In this document: one piece after another, positions 51,290 through 62,150 of the stretch
Layout of the letters: every line of letters starts with the position of its first letter
Position numbering within the stretch: the first letter of the stretch is position 1
Assembly: GCA_964036315.1 (NCBI GenBank)
Contig: OZ038517.1
Span: 49,610,916-49,674,915, forward strand
Length of the DNA: 64,000 nt
DNA from: Acanthosepion esculentum
Lineage: Eukaryota > Mollusca > Cephalopoda > Sepiida > Sepiidae
Direction: 5' to 3'
Made by a program: the position numbers and the translations under genes
Notes under the pieces: model-generated
Databases searched by the model: none
What the model was told of the DNA's origin: nothing
Seen by the model: the letters and a program-made list of their open reading frames with translations, nothing else

Positions 51290-53275
51290 AAAATAAAAAT
51301 GCATTTTTACAGTAAAATTACCATCAGTGCATATTTATAGTTAAATGACCAACAATACATTTTAGAATAAAATGACCAACAATACATTTTATAATAAAAT
51401 GACCAACAATACATTTTATAATAAAATTACCATCAGTGCATATTTACAGTTAAATGACCAACAATACATTTTATAATAAAATTACCAACAATACATTTTA
51501 TAATAAAATTACCAACAGTACATTTTATAATAAAATTACCAACAATACATTTTATAATAAAATTACCATCAGTGCATATTTATAGTTAAATGACCAACAA
51601 TACATTTTATAATAAAATGACCAACAATACATTTTATAATAAAATTACCAACAGTACATTTTATAATAAAATGACCAACAATACATTTTATAATAAAATT
51701 ACCATCAGTGCATATTTATAGTTAAATGACCAACAATACATTTTATAATAAAATGACCAACAATACATTTTATAATAAAATGACCAACAGTACATTTTAT
51801 AATAAAATGACCAACAATACATTTTATAATAAAATTACCATCAGTGCATATTTATAGTTAAATGACCAACAATACATTTTATAATAAAATGACCAACAAT
51901 ACATTTTATAATAAAATTACCATCAGTGCATATTTATAGTTAAATGACCAACAATACATTTTATAATAAAATGACCAACATTACATTTTATAATAAAATT
52001 ACCAACAGTACATTTTATAATAAAATGACCAACAATACATTTTATAATAAAATTACCATCAGTGCATATTTATAGTTAAATGACCAACAATACATTTTAT
52101 AATAAAATGACCAACAATACATTTTATAATAAAATTACCATCAGTGCATATTTATAGTTAAATGACCAAGAATACATTTTATAATAAAATGACCAACAAT
52201 ACATTTTATAATAAAATTACCAACAGTACATTTTATAATAAAATGCCCAACAATACATTTTATAATAAAATTACCATCAGTGCATATTTATAGTTAAATG
52301 ACCAACAATACATTTTATAATAAAATGACCAACAATACATTTTATAATAAAATTACCAACAGTACATTTTATAATAAAATGACCAACAATACATTTTATA
52401 ATAAAATTACCAACAGTACATTTTATAATAAAATGACCAACAATACATTTTATAATAAAATTACCATCAGTGCATATTTATAGTTGAATGACCAACAATA
52501 CATTTTATAATAAAATTACCATCAGTGCATATTTATAGTTAAATGACCAACAATACATTTTATAATAAAATGACCAACAATACATTTTATAATAAAATTA
52601 CCAACAGTACATTTTATAATAAAATGACCAACAATACATTTTATAATAAAATTACCATCAGTGCATATTTATAGTTAAATGACCAACAATACATTTTATA
52701 ATAAAATGACCAACAATACATTTTATAATAAAATTACCAACAATACATTTTATAATAAAATGACCAACAATACATTTTATAATAAAATGACCAACAATAC
52801 ATTTTATAATAAAATTACCATCAGTGCATATTTATAGTTAAATGACCAACAATACATTTTATAATAAAATTACCATCAGTGCATATTTATAGTTAAATGA
52901 CCAACAATACATTTTATAATAAAATGACCAACAATACATTTTATAATAAAATTACCAACAATACATTTTATAATAAAATGACCAACAATACATTTTATAA
53001 TAAAATTACCATCAGTGCATATTTATAGTTAAATGACCAACAATACATTTTATAATTAAATGACCAACAATACATTTTATAATAAAATTACCAACAGTAC
53101 ATTTTATAATAAAATGACCAACAATACATTTTATAATAAAATTACCATCAGTGCATATTTATAGTTAAATGACCAACAATACATTTTATAATAAAATGAC
53201 CAACAATACATTTTATAATGAAATGACCAACAATACATTTAATAATAAAATTACCAACAGTCCATTTTATCACAA
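51290..53275. repeat. ~27/29-bp minisatellite, ~2 kb, ~73 units
   Basis: The main unit is AAAATGACCAACAATACATT then TTATAAT, with TTACC and AACAGTAC variants. A longer unit (AAAATTACCATCAGTGCATA, TTTATAGTT) punctuates the array every 3-7 units, defining irregular higher-order blocks. Units are nearly identical in the centre and degenerate at the right edge (CCATTTTATCACAAAAGG), as expected from expansion by unequal exchange or slippage. Confidence 0.95.
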
Positions 53276-53574
53276 AAGGAAAAACAATACATTATATCTG
53301 TAGTTGAAGGCATACAGTTTCATTCAAAATATATTTAGTTGAAGCCATAAAATTGTTCAAAATATTTAGATTTCAGAATTACCATATGCACTCACATATC
53401 ATGCGAATTTTGAAGACCTAATTTTGAAGCTAATATTAAGGGGGTCACATCATACATGAGATATAAAATTAATATATATACTGCTGCACCTATCTATGCC
53501 ATTGACCAAATTATATATCCATTTCAATAAGTTATGTGCCATGCATGATACATGCTTAGACAATCATGTATCTT
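53276..53574. other. No gene seen
   Basis: AT-rich, unassigned. ATTTTGAAGACCTAATTTTG near 53406 reappears inverted at 53742 (CAAAATTAGGTCTTC), forming an inverted pair around the SINE. Confidence 0.5.
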
Positions 53575-53735
53575 TCGATACATGACTGAAGAGGCAGATT
53601 TTTTCCCGCAGTAGGTTGTCATTTCTTTCTGTGGTAGACCAGTTGCCAGCCAAGGCTACAGAACCTGGTCTGTCCATAACTAGGGGAGAAGAAGAGTTCA
53701 TACTTTTCCCAAGGATATTAGCATTGAATGTAGTC
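53575..53735 (-). mobile_element. tRNA-Arg-like SINE, alternative-tail subtype (partial)
   Basis: TTTTTTCCCGCAGTAGGTTG, CATTTCTTTCTG joins ACCAGTTGCCAGCCAAGGC and CCCAAGGATATTAGCATT. This is the 3' tail type seen at 19905-20225, with the head lost. Confidence 0.72.
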
Positions 53736-54229
53736 AAATTAGCTTCAAAATTAGGTCTTCAAAGGTTGCATGATACGCAAGTATACATGGTAAATACCCC
53801 ATAGAGGTGTTGATATGCCACTAAACAAAATCAGCCAAACAAGCATTTGACAGTGTAGTCTGACCAACTAATCAGAAACTATCCCAACAAGGATATGAAC
53901 ATCATAGACTAGCACGTTAATCAGAGACCTGTTCTCAACCAGGATATAAGGACACAGCATGTGGACCAAACAGAAGGCGTCAATTTTGATACAGATCTCT
54001 TCATTCCACCAGTATATATATATATAAGGAGAGAGACTGTTGAATCAAATCAGAATCAATGAATTAATTTTATCAATTCTCCTATGCTGTGATTATCGTA
54101 ACATGCCCAGAACCGAAACAGGAAATTTAGGCACAGCCTGCATAATCACATATACATGCATACCTCCTCCAACTAAATATTATATTCGTCCATGTGTTCA
54201 AACATCACTGACACATATAGTCACATGAC
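53736..54229. other. No gene seen; TA tract ~54010-54026
   Basis: A copy of the GTTGATATGCCACTAAACAA repeat lies at 53808-53830. The rest is unassigned. Confidence 0.45.
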
Positions 54230-54560
54230 TCTGCTTATATGTTTAGAGATTCTTGATAAAATCCACAGAAGAATCTGCAATGTCATAGGTCCTGACCTGG
54301 CATTTTGGCTTCAGTCACTTTCCCACCACCTGAAGCTTCCCTGGGCATTTTGTATAACTTCTATGAACTTTCCTCCATTGTGTCTAGACTTTATGAATTT
54401 AAGTGCAGTACTAGATTGGCAGATAGGTCTCATCATTTTACAGTTGAAATCACTAGATGCAACCCTAAATACTATGCTAAGAGTTTCTTCTGTTGCACTT
54501 GTGGAATTCTCTTCTGGAATACTGTTTGCATCAGTAATCCTGGCTAGCTAAGTTTAAGAT
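54230..54560 (+). pseudogene. LINE tail copy
   Basis: The + strand gives EILDKIHRRICNVIGPDLAF, LHEFKCSTRLADRSHHFTV, RCNPKYYAKSFFCCTCGILF in shifted frames, then 3' sequence CTAGCTAAGTTTAAGATGAG. Confidence 0.72.
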
Positions 54561-55500
54561 GAGACAGATTGAAGACTAGTCTTCCGATATCCCTACTTAT
54601 TGTCTTGTACCATGTTTTTGTACTTTCAAAATAAATATTACTTTCCTCTATGGTACCTAGATTTTTATAGGTACCATTCGTCCCAATGGACAAACTGTAC
54701 AGATAGAAACTAGTTAAGATTACATAGAGAGATATTATAGTGGCTGTAGCAAGGATGGCAAGAATATGTTGTTTTGATGTAAGGAATACTGTGATATGTT
54801 TGGGTCAGTAATCATGGCCAGCTAAGTTTGAGATAAAACAGATTGAAGATCAATCTTCCCATGTCCTCACTTTTGGTCTTGTGCCATAATTTTGTACTTT
54901 TAAAATAAACATTACTTTCCTCTTTCGTCTTCACTGATCAAAACAAATCTAAGGGTCCTGTCTCACTAGGCAATACCTTGTCTTTATTTATTTAAGTGCA
55001 GTACTAGATTAGGGCAAGGTCTCATCATTTTATGATTGAAGTGGCTAGATGTAATCATAAGATTCTATGCTAAAAGTTTCTTCTATTCACACTTCTCGCT
55101 TGTGGAACTCTATTCTGGTTTATTGCTTTCCAGTCAACTTTGATCTTGATAAACTTATTGTCTTGTACCATGTTTTTGTACTTTCAAAATAAATATTACT
55201 TTCCTCTATGGTACCTAGATTTTTATAGGTACCATTTGTCCCAATGGACAAACTGTACAGATAGAAACTAGTTAAGATTAGATAGAGAGATATTATAGTG
55301 GCTGTAGCAAGGATGGCAAGAATGTGTTGTTTTGGTGTAAGGCATACTACTGACACTATTTTGTTTAGTTTCTTATATATAAAATTGTAATCAATGTAAA
55401 TATTCATTGAGGTTTCATTTTTAAAAGCTTTTATTTTTCATTCCCCACCCTATGAACAGACTAACTGTAGATATGTTTTGTGATGTCAGTGAATGCATGT
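54561..55500 (+). repeat. Amplified LINE-tail/3'-flank block
   Basis: The ~190-bp flank (TTGTACCATGTTTTTGTAC, TTTCCTCTATGGTACCTAGA, GATATTATAGTGGCTGTAGC, AAGAATATGTTGTTTTG) occurs at 54600-54790, 55150-55345 and 56720-56915. A LINE tail piece lies at 54975-55145 between two of them. Confidence 0.75.
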
Positions 55501-55919
55501 TGTAGTAGAGACTTTGCAATTACCGACACTACTATAGTCCACCGGCGAACAATGCTGGCGTTAGATGCCTTCAAATATTACTCCCACTAATAGTACTTAC
55601 TCGATAATACTCGCTCAAATAGTAAACCATGTAGAGAAATAGTATAGTGGATAGAGTAGAGAATAGCGGTCCGTATAGTAATAGAGGATAGAATAGAAAT
55701 AGGGATCAATTAGATGTTACTTGAATTCCTCCATATATGTGTTTCCTCTACGGTCGACTTAATTCAAAATGGGATCGCCGATGTTTGCTCACTGGCAATC
55801 TATGAACAATGCTGGTGTTAGATGCCTTCGAATATCACTCACACTACTAGTACTTGTTCGATAATACTCACTCGAATAGTAATCCATAGAGAGAAATAGT
55901 ATAGTGAATAGAGAATAGT
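55500..55919 (-). repeat. ~250-bp tandem repeat related to 46.3/47.0 kb
   Basis: GAACAATGCTGGCGTTAGAT, CGATAATACTC, ATAGTAATAGAGGATAGAAT and GGATCGCC, TTTGCTCACTGGCAATCTAT occur as a head-to-tail pair. The second unit is split by the SINE at 55929 and resumes at 56341-56510. Confidence 0.75.
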
Positions 55920-55928
55920 AGTCTGTAT

Positions 55929-56340
55929 AGGAGGCACGGTGGAGTAATGGATAACGGCTTGGATTGAGGAATCGGAGAGCCGAGTTCGAATCCCAGTCGA
56001 TTCCATTACATTCACTTAAGTGCTAATACCCTTGGGAAAGGTGTGAATCCTCTTCTTCTCCCTCCAACTATGGGTAAATAGCAGGACAGACTGGGTTCTA
56101 TAGCCTTGGATGGCAACTGGTCTAGGAGAAGGACAACTCTGAATTCAAAACCTGCGGAGGGTCGTTTGGGGACCTTGTGGCATCCGTTGCACCAGGTCCC
56201 TGTATTCATCCCTCCAAAAAGTGTGGATGGCTCTGCACAAGGCCTTCACCACTATAATCAAATCCTGTGTGGCTGTCGGGCTTTCAGTTTCTGGGAACTG
56301 ATCTGTCTGACCCTCATACATCGAGTTCGATGCGAGAGCG
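55929..56340 (+). mobile_element. tRNA-Arg-like SINE, complete, 9-bp target duplication
   Basis: AGTCTGTAT flanks the element at 55920-55928 and 56341-56349. Head: A box region GGTGGAGTAATGGATAACGG and B box GAGTTCGAATCCC, closest in form to tRNA-Arg. Core TTACATTCACTTAAGTGC, then a body with GGGTAAATAGCAGGACAGAC, CTGCGGAGGGTCGTTTGGGG and a 3' end GAGTTCGATGCGAGAGCG. There is no poly-A tail. The intact boxes and perfect target duplication make this the youngest-looking SINE in the window. Confidence 0.92.
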
Positions 56341-56349
56341 AGTCTGTAT

Positions 56350-57360
56350 TCTGTATAGTAATAGAGGATAGAATACAAATAGTGATCATTTAGACATCAT
56401 GCAACTTCCTACATATATGCATTTTCTCTATGGTCATGTAATCTACTTAATTCAATAATGGGATCGCCTGTGTTTGCTTACTGGTGATCTATGTTCAAAC
56501 TCAAGTGTCGGCAACAACACTTTATTCCTATATAACAATATGCAAACCAGTTAAAACTAGAGAGAGACTCCGAGGTATTATGGTGGGTGTAGTAAGAATA
56601 GTAAGTAAGAACGTGTTGTATTGGTGTAAGGAATACCGTAGTATGTTTGTTTCACTAATCCTGGCTAGCTAAGATTAAGGTGAGACAGATTGAAGACCAG
56701 CCTTCCCATATCCCAACTTTTTGTCTTGTACCATGTTTTGGTACTTTCAAAATAAATATTACTTTCCTCTATGGTACCTAGATTTTTTATTCTCCACCCC
56801 CAAGGGACAAATAGTACAGATGGAAACTAGTTAAGATTAAATAGAAAGATATTATAGTGGCTGTAGCAAGAATGGCAAGAATATGTTGTTTTGGTGTAAG
56901 GCAGACTGTGGTATGTTTGGGTCAGTAACCGTGTCCTCACTTTTGGTCTTGTGCCATATTTTTGTACTTTTCAAAATAAATATTACCTACCTCTTTAGTC
57001 TTCACTGATGAAACCAAATCTAACGGTCATTGTATTTTTATGAATTTAAGTGTAGTACAAAATTGACAGCTAGTTCTCATCAGTTGAAATGGCGAGATGT
57101 AAGTTCTATGCTAACAGTTTCTTCTCTCGTACTTCTCATTAACTTCTTGCTTTCTATTCAACTTTGATCTTGATAGTTCTATCTCCTTAGTAATGTTCTC
57201 TTTTACTCATATTCTTTCATAGTCAATAATCCCTTAAAAAAATGCATCTTAAACTATATCCTATAGTAATATAGAATAATATCTGAACAAAAATGGGGAA
57301 AATAAAGCAAAGGGGGGAAAACGATTCAACTACATGATAAATCCTCACCCCACAAATCCA
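56350..57360 (+). repeat. Continuation of tandem block, LINE-tail flanks
   Basis: This contains the end of the tandem (TTGCTTACTGGTGATCTATG, AAGTGTCGGCAACAACAC), the third copy of the 190-bp flank (56720-56915) and a LINE tail scrap at 57035-57175. Confidence 0.65.
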
Positions 57361-57369
57361 GACACAAGA

Positions 57370-58080
57370 ATCTGCAATGTTATTGGTCTTGACCTAGCAT
57401 TCTGGATTCAGTCCCTTTCCCACCTGCGCCTTTCTCTATAAATAATTTCATGGTAATTGTTCTGATGAACCTTCGTCTAGGTTACCTATACTTTATGAAG
57501 TGCAGTACTAGATTGGCAGTTAGTTTTCATCATTTTACAGTTGAAATGGCTGGACGTAACTATAAGTTCTATGCTAATAGTTTCTTCTATTCACACTTCT
57601 CACTTGTGGAACTCTATTCTGGCTTATTGCTTTCCAGTCAACTTTGATCTTGATAAACTTAAATGCAACATCAGTCCTTATCTTTTGTTGTTTTAATACC
57701 TGTTCTTTTATAGTTCTGTCCCCTTAGTAATGTCTTCTTATTTCTCATATTCTTTCACAGTCAAGAATCCCTTTAAAAAATGCATCCTAAAATATATCTA
57801 GAATACCAGAAGAAAAATGGAGATAATAAAGCAAAGGGGGAAAACGAATCAACTACACAATAAATCCCCACCCCACAAATCCAGACACAAGAATCTGCAA
57901 TGTTATTGGTCTTGACCTGGTATTCTGGATTCAATCCCTTTCTCACCTGAGCCTTTCTCTATAAATACTTTCATGGTAATTGTTCTGATGAACCTTCCTC
58001 TAGGCTACCTATAGTTTCTGAATTTAAGCGCAGTACTAGATTTGTCTCATCATTTTACAGTGGAAATGGCTATGTTTCAA
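57370..58080 (+). pseudogene. Two LINE tail copies in tandem (~520-bp step)
   Basis: CAGACACAAGAATCTGCAAT, GTTATTGGTCTTGACCT, TTCATGGTAATTGTTCTGAT are present at 57360-57480 and 57890-58000. Copy 1 continues to LYFMKCSTRLAVSFHHFTVE, NFYSHFSLVELYSGLLLSSQ. Copy 2 stops at 58075. Confidence 0.75.
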
Positions 58081-58119
58081 GGATTATGTTTCAGTTGTTA
58101 AAATTAGAAATAGTTTGTT

Positions 58120-59300
58120 GTATGTATGTTTTATAAAATGTTTTCATTTTTTGTTTCAAAACATGGTCAAGATATTATGTCCATGTTCAAAGTTAATATT
58201 ATTAAGTGTTGGTTTGTTTATTTTTATAAGTAAGGCTTCCATTATTTTTAGCCTTTTTTTGCAAGTGGATGATGCTATCATATTAGTGTTGTCGACAAGT
58301 ATATTCCGAATAGTGTCCGGTAGGTCTCCATGAATATTTAAATGAGATCTAATTGAGCTATTGTCAGAAAGGTGTAGGGTTAGTCTGCGTGTTAAACAAT
58401 TTGTAGTGTGGCCTATATAATTATTTATGAAAGTTGATTCTTGAGGAATACAATTCCGTAATGGGCATTTGAATTCGTAAATAATATTTGCTCGATTTAA
58501 TTTTTTTTTCTACGAGGTGAATTGTTATTTTTAACTATAAGGTTAGAAGTTTTAAATTTTTTATAATAAATAATTAATCTATTTTTTTTTGCTATTATCA
58601 ACTGGTGTTATGCATTTTTTTATATTGTTCTTTATTATGCATTCATTCTGTTTATAATTTTCGTTCATCTGATTTTCATAAAAAATATTAATATTATTGT
58701 TTATGTTTCTATTCTCGCCATTGCTATTAGTTACCTTGGACAAGAAACGCCTAATGTGGAAATCCAACAATTGATTAGGAAATCCATTATTAATCAGCGT
58801 TTGCTTTATATTTTTTAATTCATTAAAGAAAAGCGTGTGAGAGGATGAGTTCTAGTGTGCTCGCGGGAGGAAATTCTTAATAACACCTATTTTATACCTA
58901 AGAGGGCATTCACTAGAGAAATTAAGATGGCAAGGGTCTTTACTAGTTTGTTTTTTATATACAAAAATTTTAAAAGTATTATTACTAAAATCGACAAGAA
59001 CATCTAAGAAAGGAAGTTTTTTTTTTCACTAAGTTCATAAGTAAAATTTAGGACGGAATTTTGTTGAAATGTAGCTTTCAGATTTTTTATTTCTTTTTTG
59101 TTTTCAGCCAAAATAAAAATATGGTCAACATTAGAAATCTATAATTCAGGTTTAATAACTTTAGTAAAAACCTTGTTTTCAACATAGAACATATAATAAT
59201 TGGATAAGCAAGGGTCGAGAGGGTTTCCCATATTTACTCCATCTGTTTTTGTGTAAATAGTACCATTCTGGCTATAAGAAGGAACTACTTAAAAAATTTC
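58120..59300 (-). mobile_element. Penelope-like element, degenerate, RT plus GIY-YIG
   Basis: The minus strand carries the C-terminal two thirds of a Penelope-like polyprotein (58156-59285), ending a short distance from an inverted N-terminal piece (59310-59487). Neither terminal repeats nor a target duplication can be defined. Confidence 0.82.
58156..59285 (-). pseudogene. Penelope-like RT/GIY-YIG polyprotein pseudogene
   Basis: Segments in order: TDGVNMGNPLDPCLSNYYMF (RT GxxMGxPLxP motif), a stop, then ISNVDHIFILAENKKEIKNL (site of the catalytic YVDD, here NVDH, so inactive), QNSVLNFTYELSE, a frameshift in an A run, LPFLDVLVDFSNN, FKIFVYKKQTSKDPCHLNFS, SSECPLRYKIGVIKNFLPRA, a stop, FPNQLLDFHIRRFLSKV. 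After another frameshift at an A9 run comes ANIIYEFKCPLRNC, NNYIGHTTNCLTRRL (GIY-YIG), and ALLIKINKPTLN before the stop at 58156. RT copies the RNA and GIY-YIG nicks the target. At least two stops and two frameshifts make it non-functional. Confidence 0.85.
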
Positions 59301-59309
59301 TAATTTTAA

Positions 59310-59487
59310 CAGTTAAAATATAATCCTTGAAAATGGCTAAATGTATAGCCGAAATCACTCGAATAAAAAGAACATTCGGACAATTTTTATATAATTTATC
59401 ATCTGAAAAGAAAAACATTATTAGATCGCATGAGAAATTAAAAAACTAAATAAAAGCACCTTGTCTGTCGTTTTTAATGAAATGTGC
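59310..59487 (+). mobile_element. Penelope-like N-terminal fragment, inverted relative to 58.1-59.3
   Basis: The + strand gives [39 protein letters not shown], then after a frameshift [13 protein letters not shown] and YIYI. It aligns with MAKGIAESARKNKTFGQF and [11 protein letters not shown] at 33585-33780. Here the TA tract begins directly after the Cys codon region, earlier than in the other three copies. Confidence 0.68.
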
Positions 59488-60997
59488 ATATATATATATA
59501 TATATATATGTATGTATATGTAAGTATATATATGTGCATATGTATATATATGTGTATATGTAAGTATATATATGTGCATATGTATATATGTGCATATGTA
59601 TATATATATATGTATATGTAAGTATATATATGTGCATATGTATATATATATGTATATGTAAGTATATATATGTGCATATGTATATATATATGTATATGTA
59701 AGTATATATATGTGCATATATATATATATGTATATGTGCATATATATATATGTATATGTAAGTGTATATATATGTATATGTAAGTATATATATGTGCATA
59801 TATATATATATATGTATATGTAAGTATATATATATGTATATGTAAGTATATATATATGTATATGTAAGTATATATATATGTATATGTAAGTATATATATG
59901 TGCATATATATATATGTATATGTAAGTATATATATGTGCATATATATATATGTATATGTAAGTATATATATGTGCATATATATATATGTATATGTAAGTA
60001 TATATATGTGCATATATATATATGTATATGTAAGTATATATATGTGCATATATATATATGTATATGTAAGTATATATATGTGCATATATATATATGTATA
60101 TGTAAGATATATATGTGCATATATATATATGTATATGTAAGTATATATATGTGCATATATATATATGTATATGTAAGTATATATATGTGCATATATATAT
60201 ATCAGTATATATATGTGTATATATATGTATATATGTATATGAAAGTATATATATGTGTATATATATGTATATATGTATATGTAAGTATATATATGTGTAT
60301 ATATATGTATATATAAGTATATATATGTGTATATATATGTATATATGTATATGTAAGTATATATATGTTTATATATATGTATATATAAGTATATATATGT
60401 GTATATATATGTATATATAAGTATATATATGTGTATATATATGTATATATGTATATGTAAGTATATATATGTATATGTAAGTATATATTTGTGTGTATAT
60501 ATGTATATATGTAAATATATATATGTGTATATGTAAATATATATATGTGTATATATATGTGTATATGTAAATATATATATGTGTATATATATGTGTATAT
60601 GTAAATATATATATGTGTATATGTAAATATATATATGTGTATATATATGTGTATATGTAAATATATATATGTGTATATATATGTGTATATGTAAATATAT
60701 ATATATGTGTATATATATGTGTATATGTAAATATATATATGTGTATATATATGTGTATATGTAAATATATATATATGTGTATATATATGTGTATATGTAA
60801 ATATATATATATGTGTATATTTAAATATACATATGTGTATATATATGTATATATGTAAATATACATATGTGTATATATATGTATATATGTAAATATATAT
60901 ATGTGTATATATATGTATATATGTAAATATATATATGTGTATATATATGTATATATGTAAATATATATATGTGTATATATATGTATATGTAAGTATA

Positions 60998-61033
<36 letters not shown>

Positions 61034-61043
61034 AGTATATGTA

Positions 61044-61083
<40 letters not shown>
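59488..61083. repeat. Compound TA/TG/CA array, 1.6 kb, two zones
   Basis: Zone 1 (to about 60480) repeats a unit of about 34 bp, TATATATGTGCATATATA, TATATGTATATGTAAG. Zone 2 (about 60490-61000) repeats TATATATGTGTATATATA, TGTGTATATGTAAA. The array ends in pure TA/TG. Frames of up to 254 codons (HIYIYIC) are artefacts. Confidence 0.95.
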
Positions 61084-61086
<3 letters not shown>

Positions 61087-61444
61087 AATGTGGTAGACAT
61101 TTTAATAATACTGCAGTTTAGATGCAGTAAAGCCAGTACAGAGTTTATTCAAAGAGAAATTCATTTTGCTGGAACTGTTCTTCTTCCCCCTGCCACCCAC
61201 GCAAACACATCTTGCCAAGTAATGAGGAATGGTTTGGCGCCTGACAATCAGAATGGTAATGAGAATGGCTCGAAATCAGAATCTCTGCAAGGCAATATTA
61301 TCATTTATTTGTTGCTGCCCTAGTTCATGATTTGATTTTTAGCCAGTATTCTGCATGCACACACACACACCTGTTGCTAAGGGACAACAGAGTCTGGGGA
61401 ACAGGCAGTGCTACAGCTTTTTATGCATGGTTCAAGTTACATGT
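61084..61444. other. No gene; short CA run near 61350
   Basis: This is less AT-rich, with a 106-codon frame starting in the TA tract. No domain is recognised. Confidence 0.45.
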
Positions 61445-61454
61445 ATATATATAT

Positions 61455-61593
61455 AAATATAAAAGTGAACATAGAAGTCAACACTTAGAGGCGACAGTCT
61501 GTTTCATGCTAGATGCAATCGTGGGACGATTGCATCTAGCATGAAACAGACTGTCGCCTCTAAGTGTTGACTTCTATGTTCACTTTTATATTT
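61455..61593. repeat. Perfect inverted repeat, 68-bp arms, 3-bp spacer
   Basis: 61455-61522 and 61526-61593 are exact complements around GGG. The arm is the dispersed terminal-repeat segment (AAATATAAAAGTGAACATAG to GATGCAATCGT). The right copy continues to 61664 (TGCTCTATCTCTGATAATGA, AAATATAGCACATC), so one full copy and one partial inverted copy meet head to head. There are no mismatches, so the arrangement is either very recent or kept identical by conversion. Confidence 0.95.
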
Positions 61594-61661
61594 ACACATG
61601 CTCTATCTCTGATAATGAGCACTTTATCCCATAAATATAGCACATCTTAAGACTATATTTC

Positions 61662-61704
<43 letters not shown>
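61594..61704 (+). repeat. Rest of the dispersed repeat and TA tract
   Basis: TTACACATGCTCTATCTCTG to ATATTTCTTC, then a TA run (61665-61704). Confidence 0.8.
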
Positions 61705-61706
<2 letters not shown>

Positions 61707-61803
61707 CGTAAATCATTCAAACGAAAAACAAATATTGAAGCTAGTTATATTATCGCCATATAACTAGCTTCAATATTTGTTTTTCGTTTGAATGATTTAC
61801 GTT
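61705..61803. mobile_element. Perfect foldback, 46-bp arms, 7-bp loop, between TA tracts
   Basis: AACGTAAATCATTCAAACGA... through TTATAT (61705-61750) is exactly complementary to 61758-61803. The loop is TATCGCC. TA tracts lie left (ending 61704) and, after about 27 bp, right (61831-61880). Confidence 0.93.
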
Positions 61804-61828
61804 ACATAAATTGAATACGCACTACAAA

Positions 61829-61885
<57 letters not shown>

Positions 61886-62084
61886 ATTAACCAATTTAAA
61901 AAGATCACTACACAGAAATTACCATGCTTCAAAATATTTAATATTTATGCAGTGTCAATTTACATTGAGCCCGCTTTAAAAAAAATAAAAATATTAATAA
62001 GAACACCGGATTATATATCTTACTGTTCTTTCATTTATTATTGGATATTACGATTCCAATGGAATAAATTATGACCATGGAATA

Positions 62085-62133
<49 letters not shown>

Positions 62134-62150
62134 CATATTTTTGTCATCCA
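61804..62150. other. TA tracts (61831-61880, 62087-62128) and unassigned AT-rich DNA
   Basis: No gene is present. The text between the tracts matches nothing else I noticed. Confidence 0.7.
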
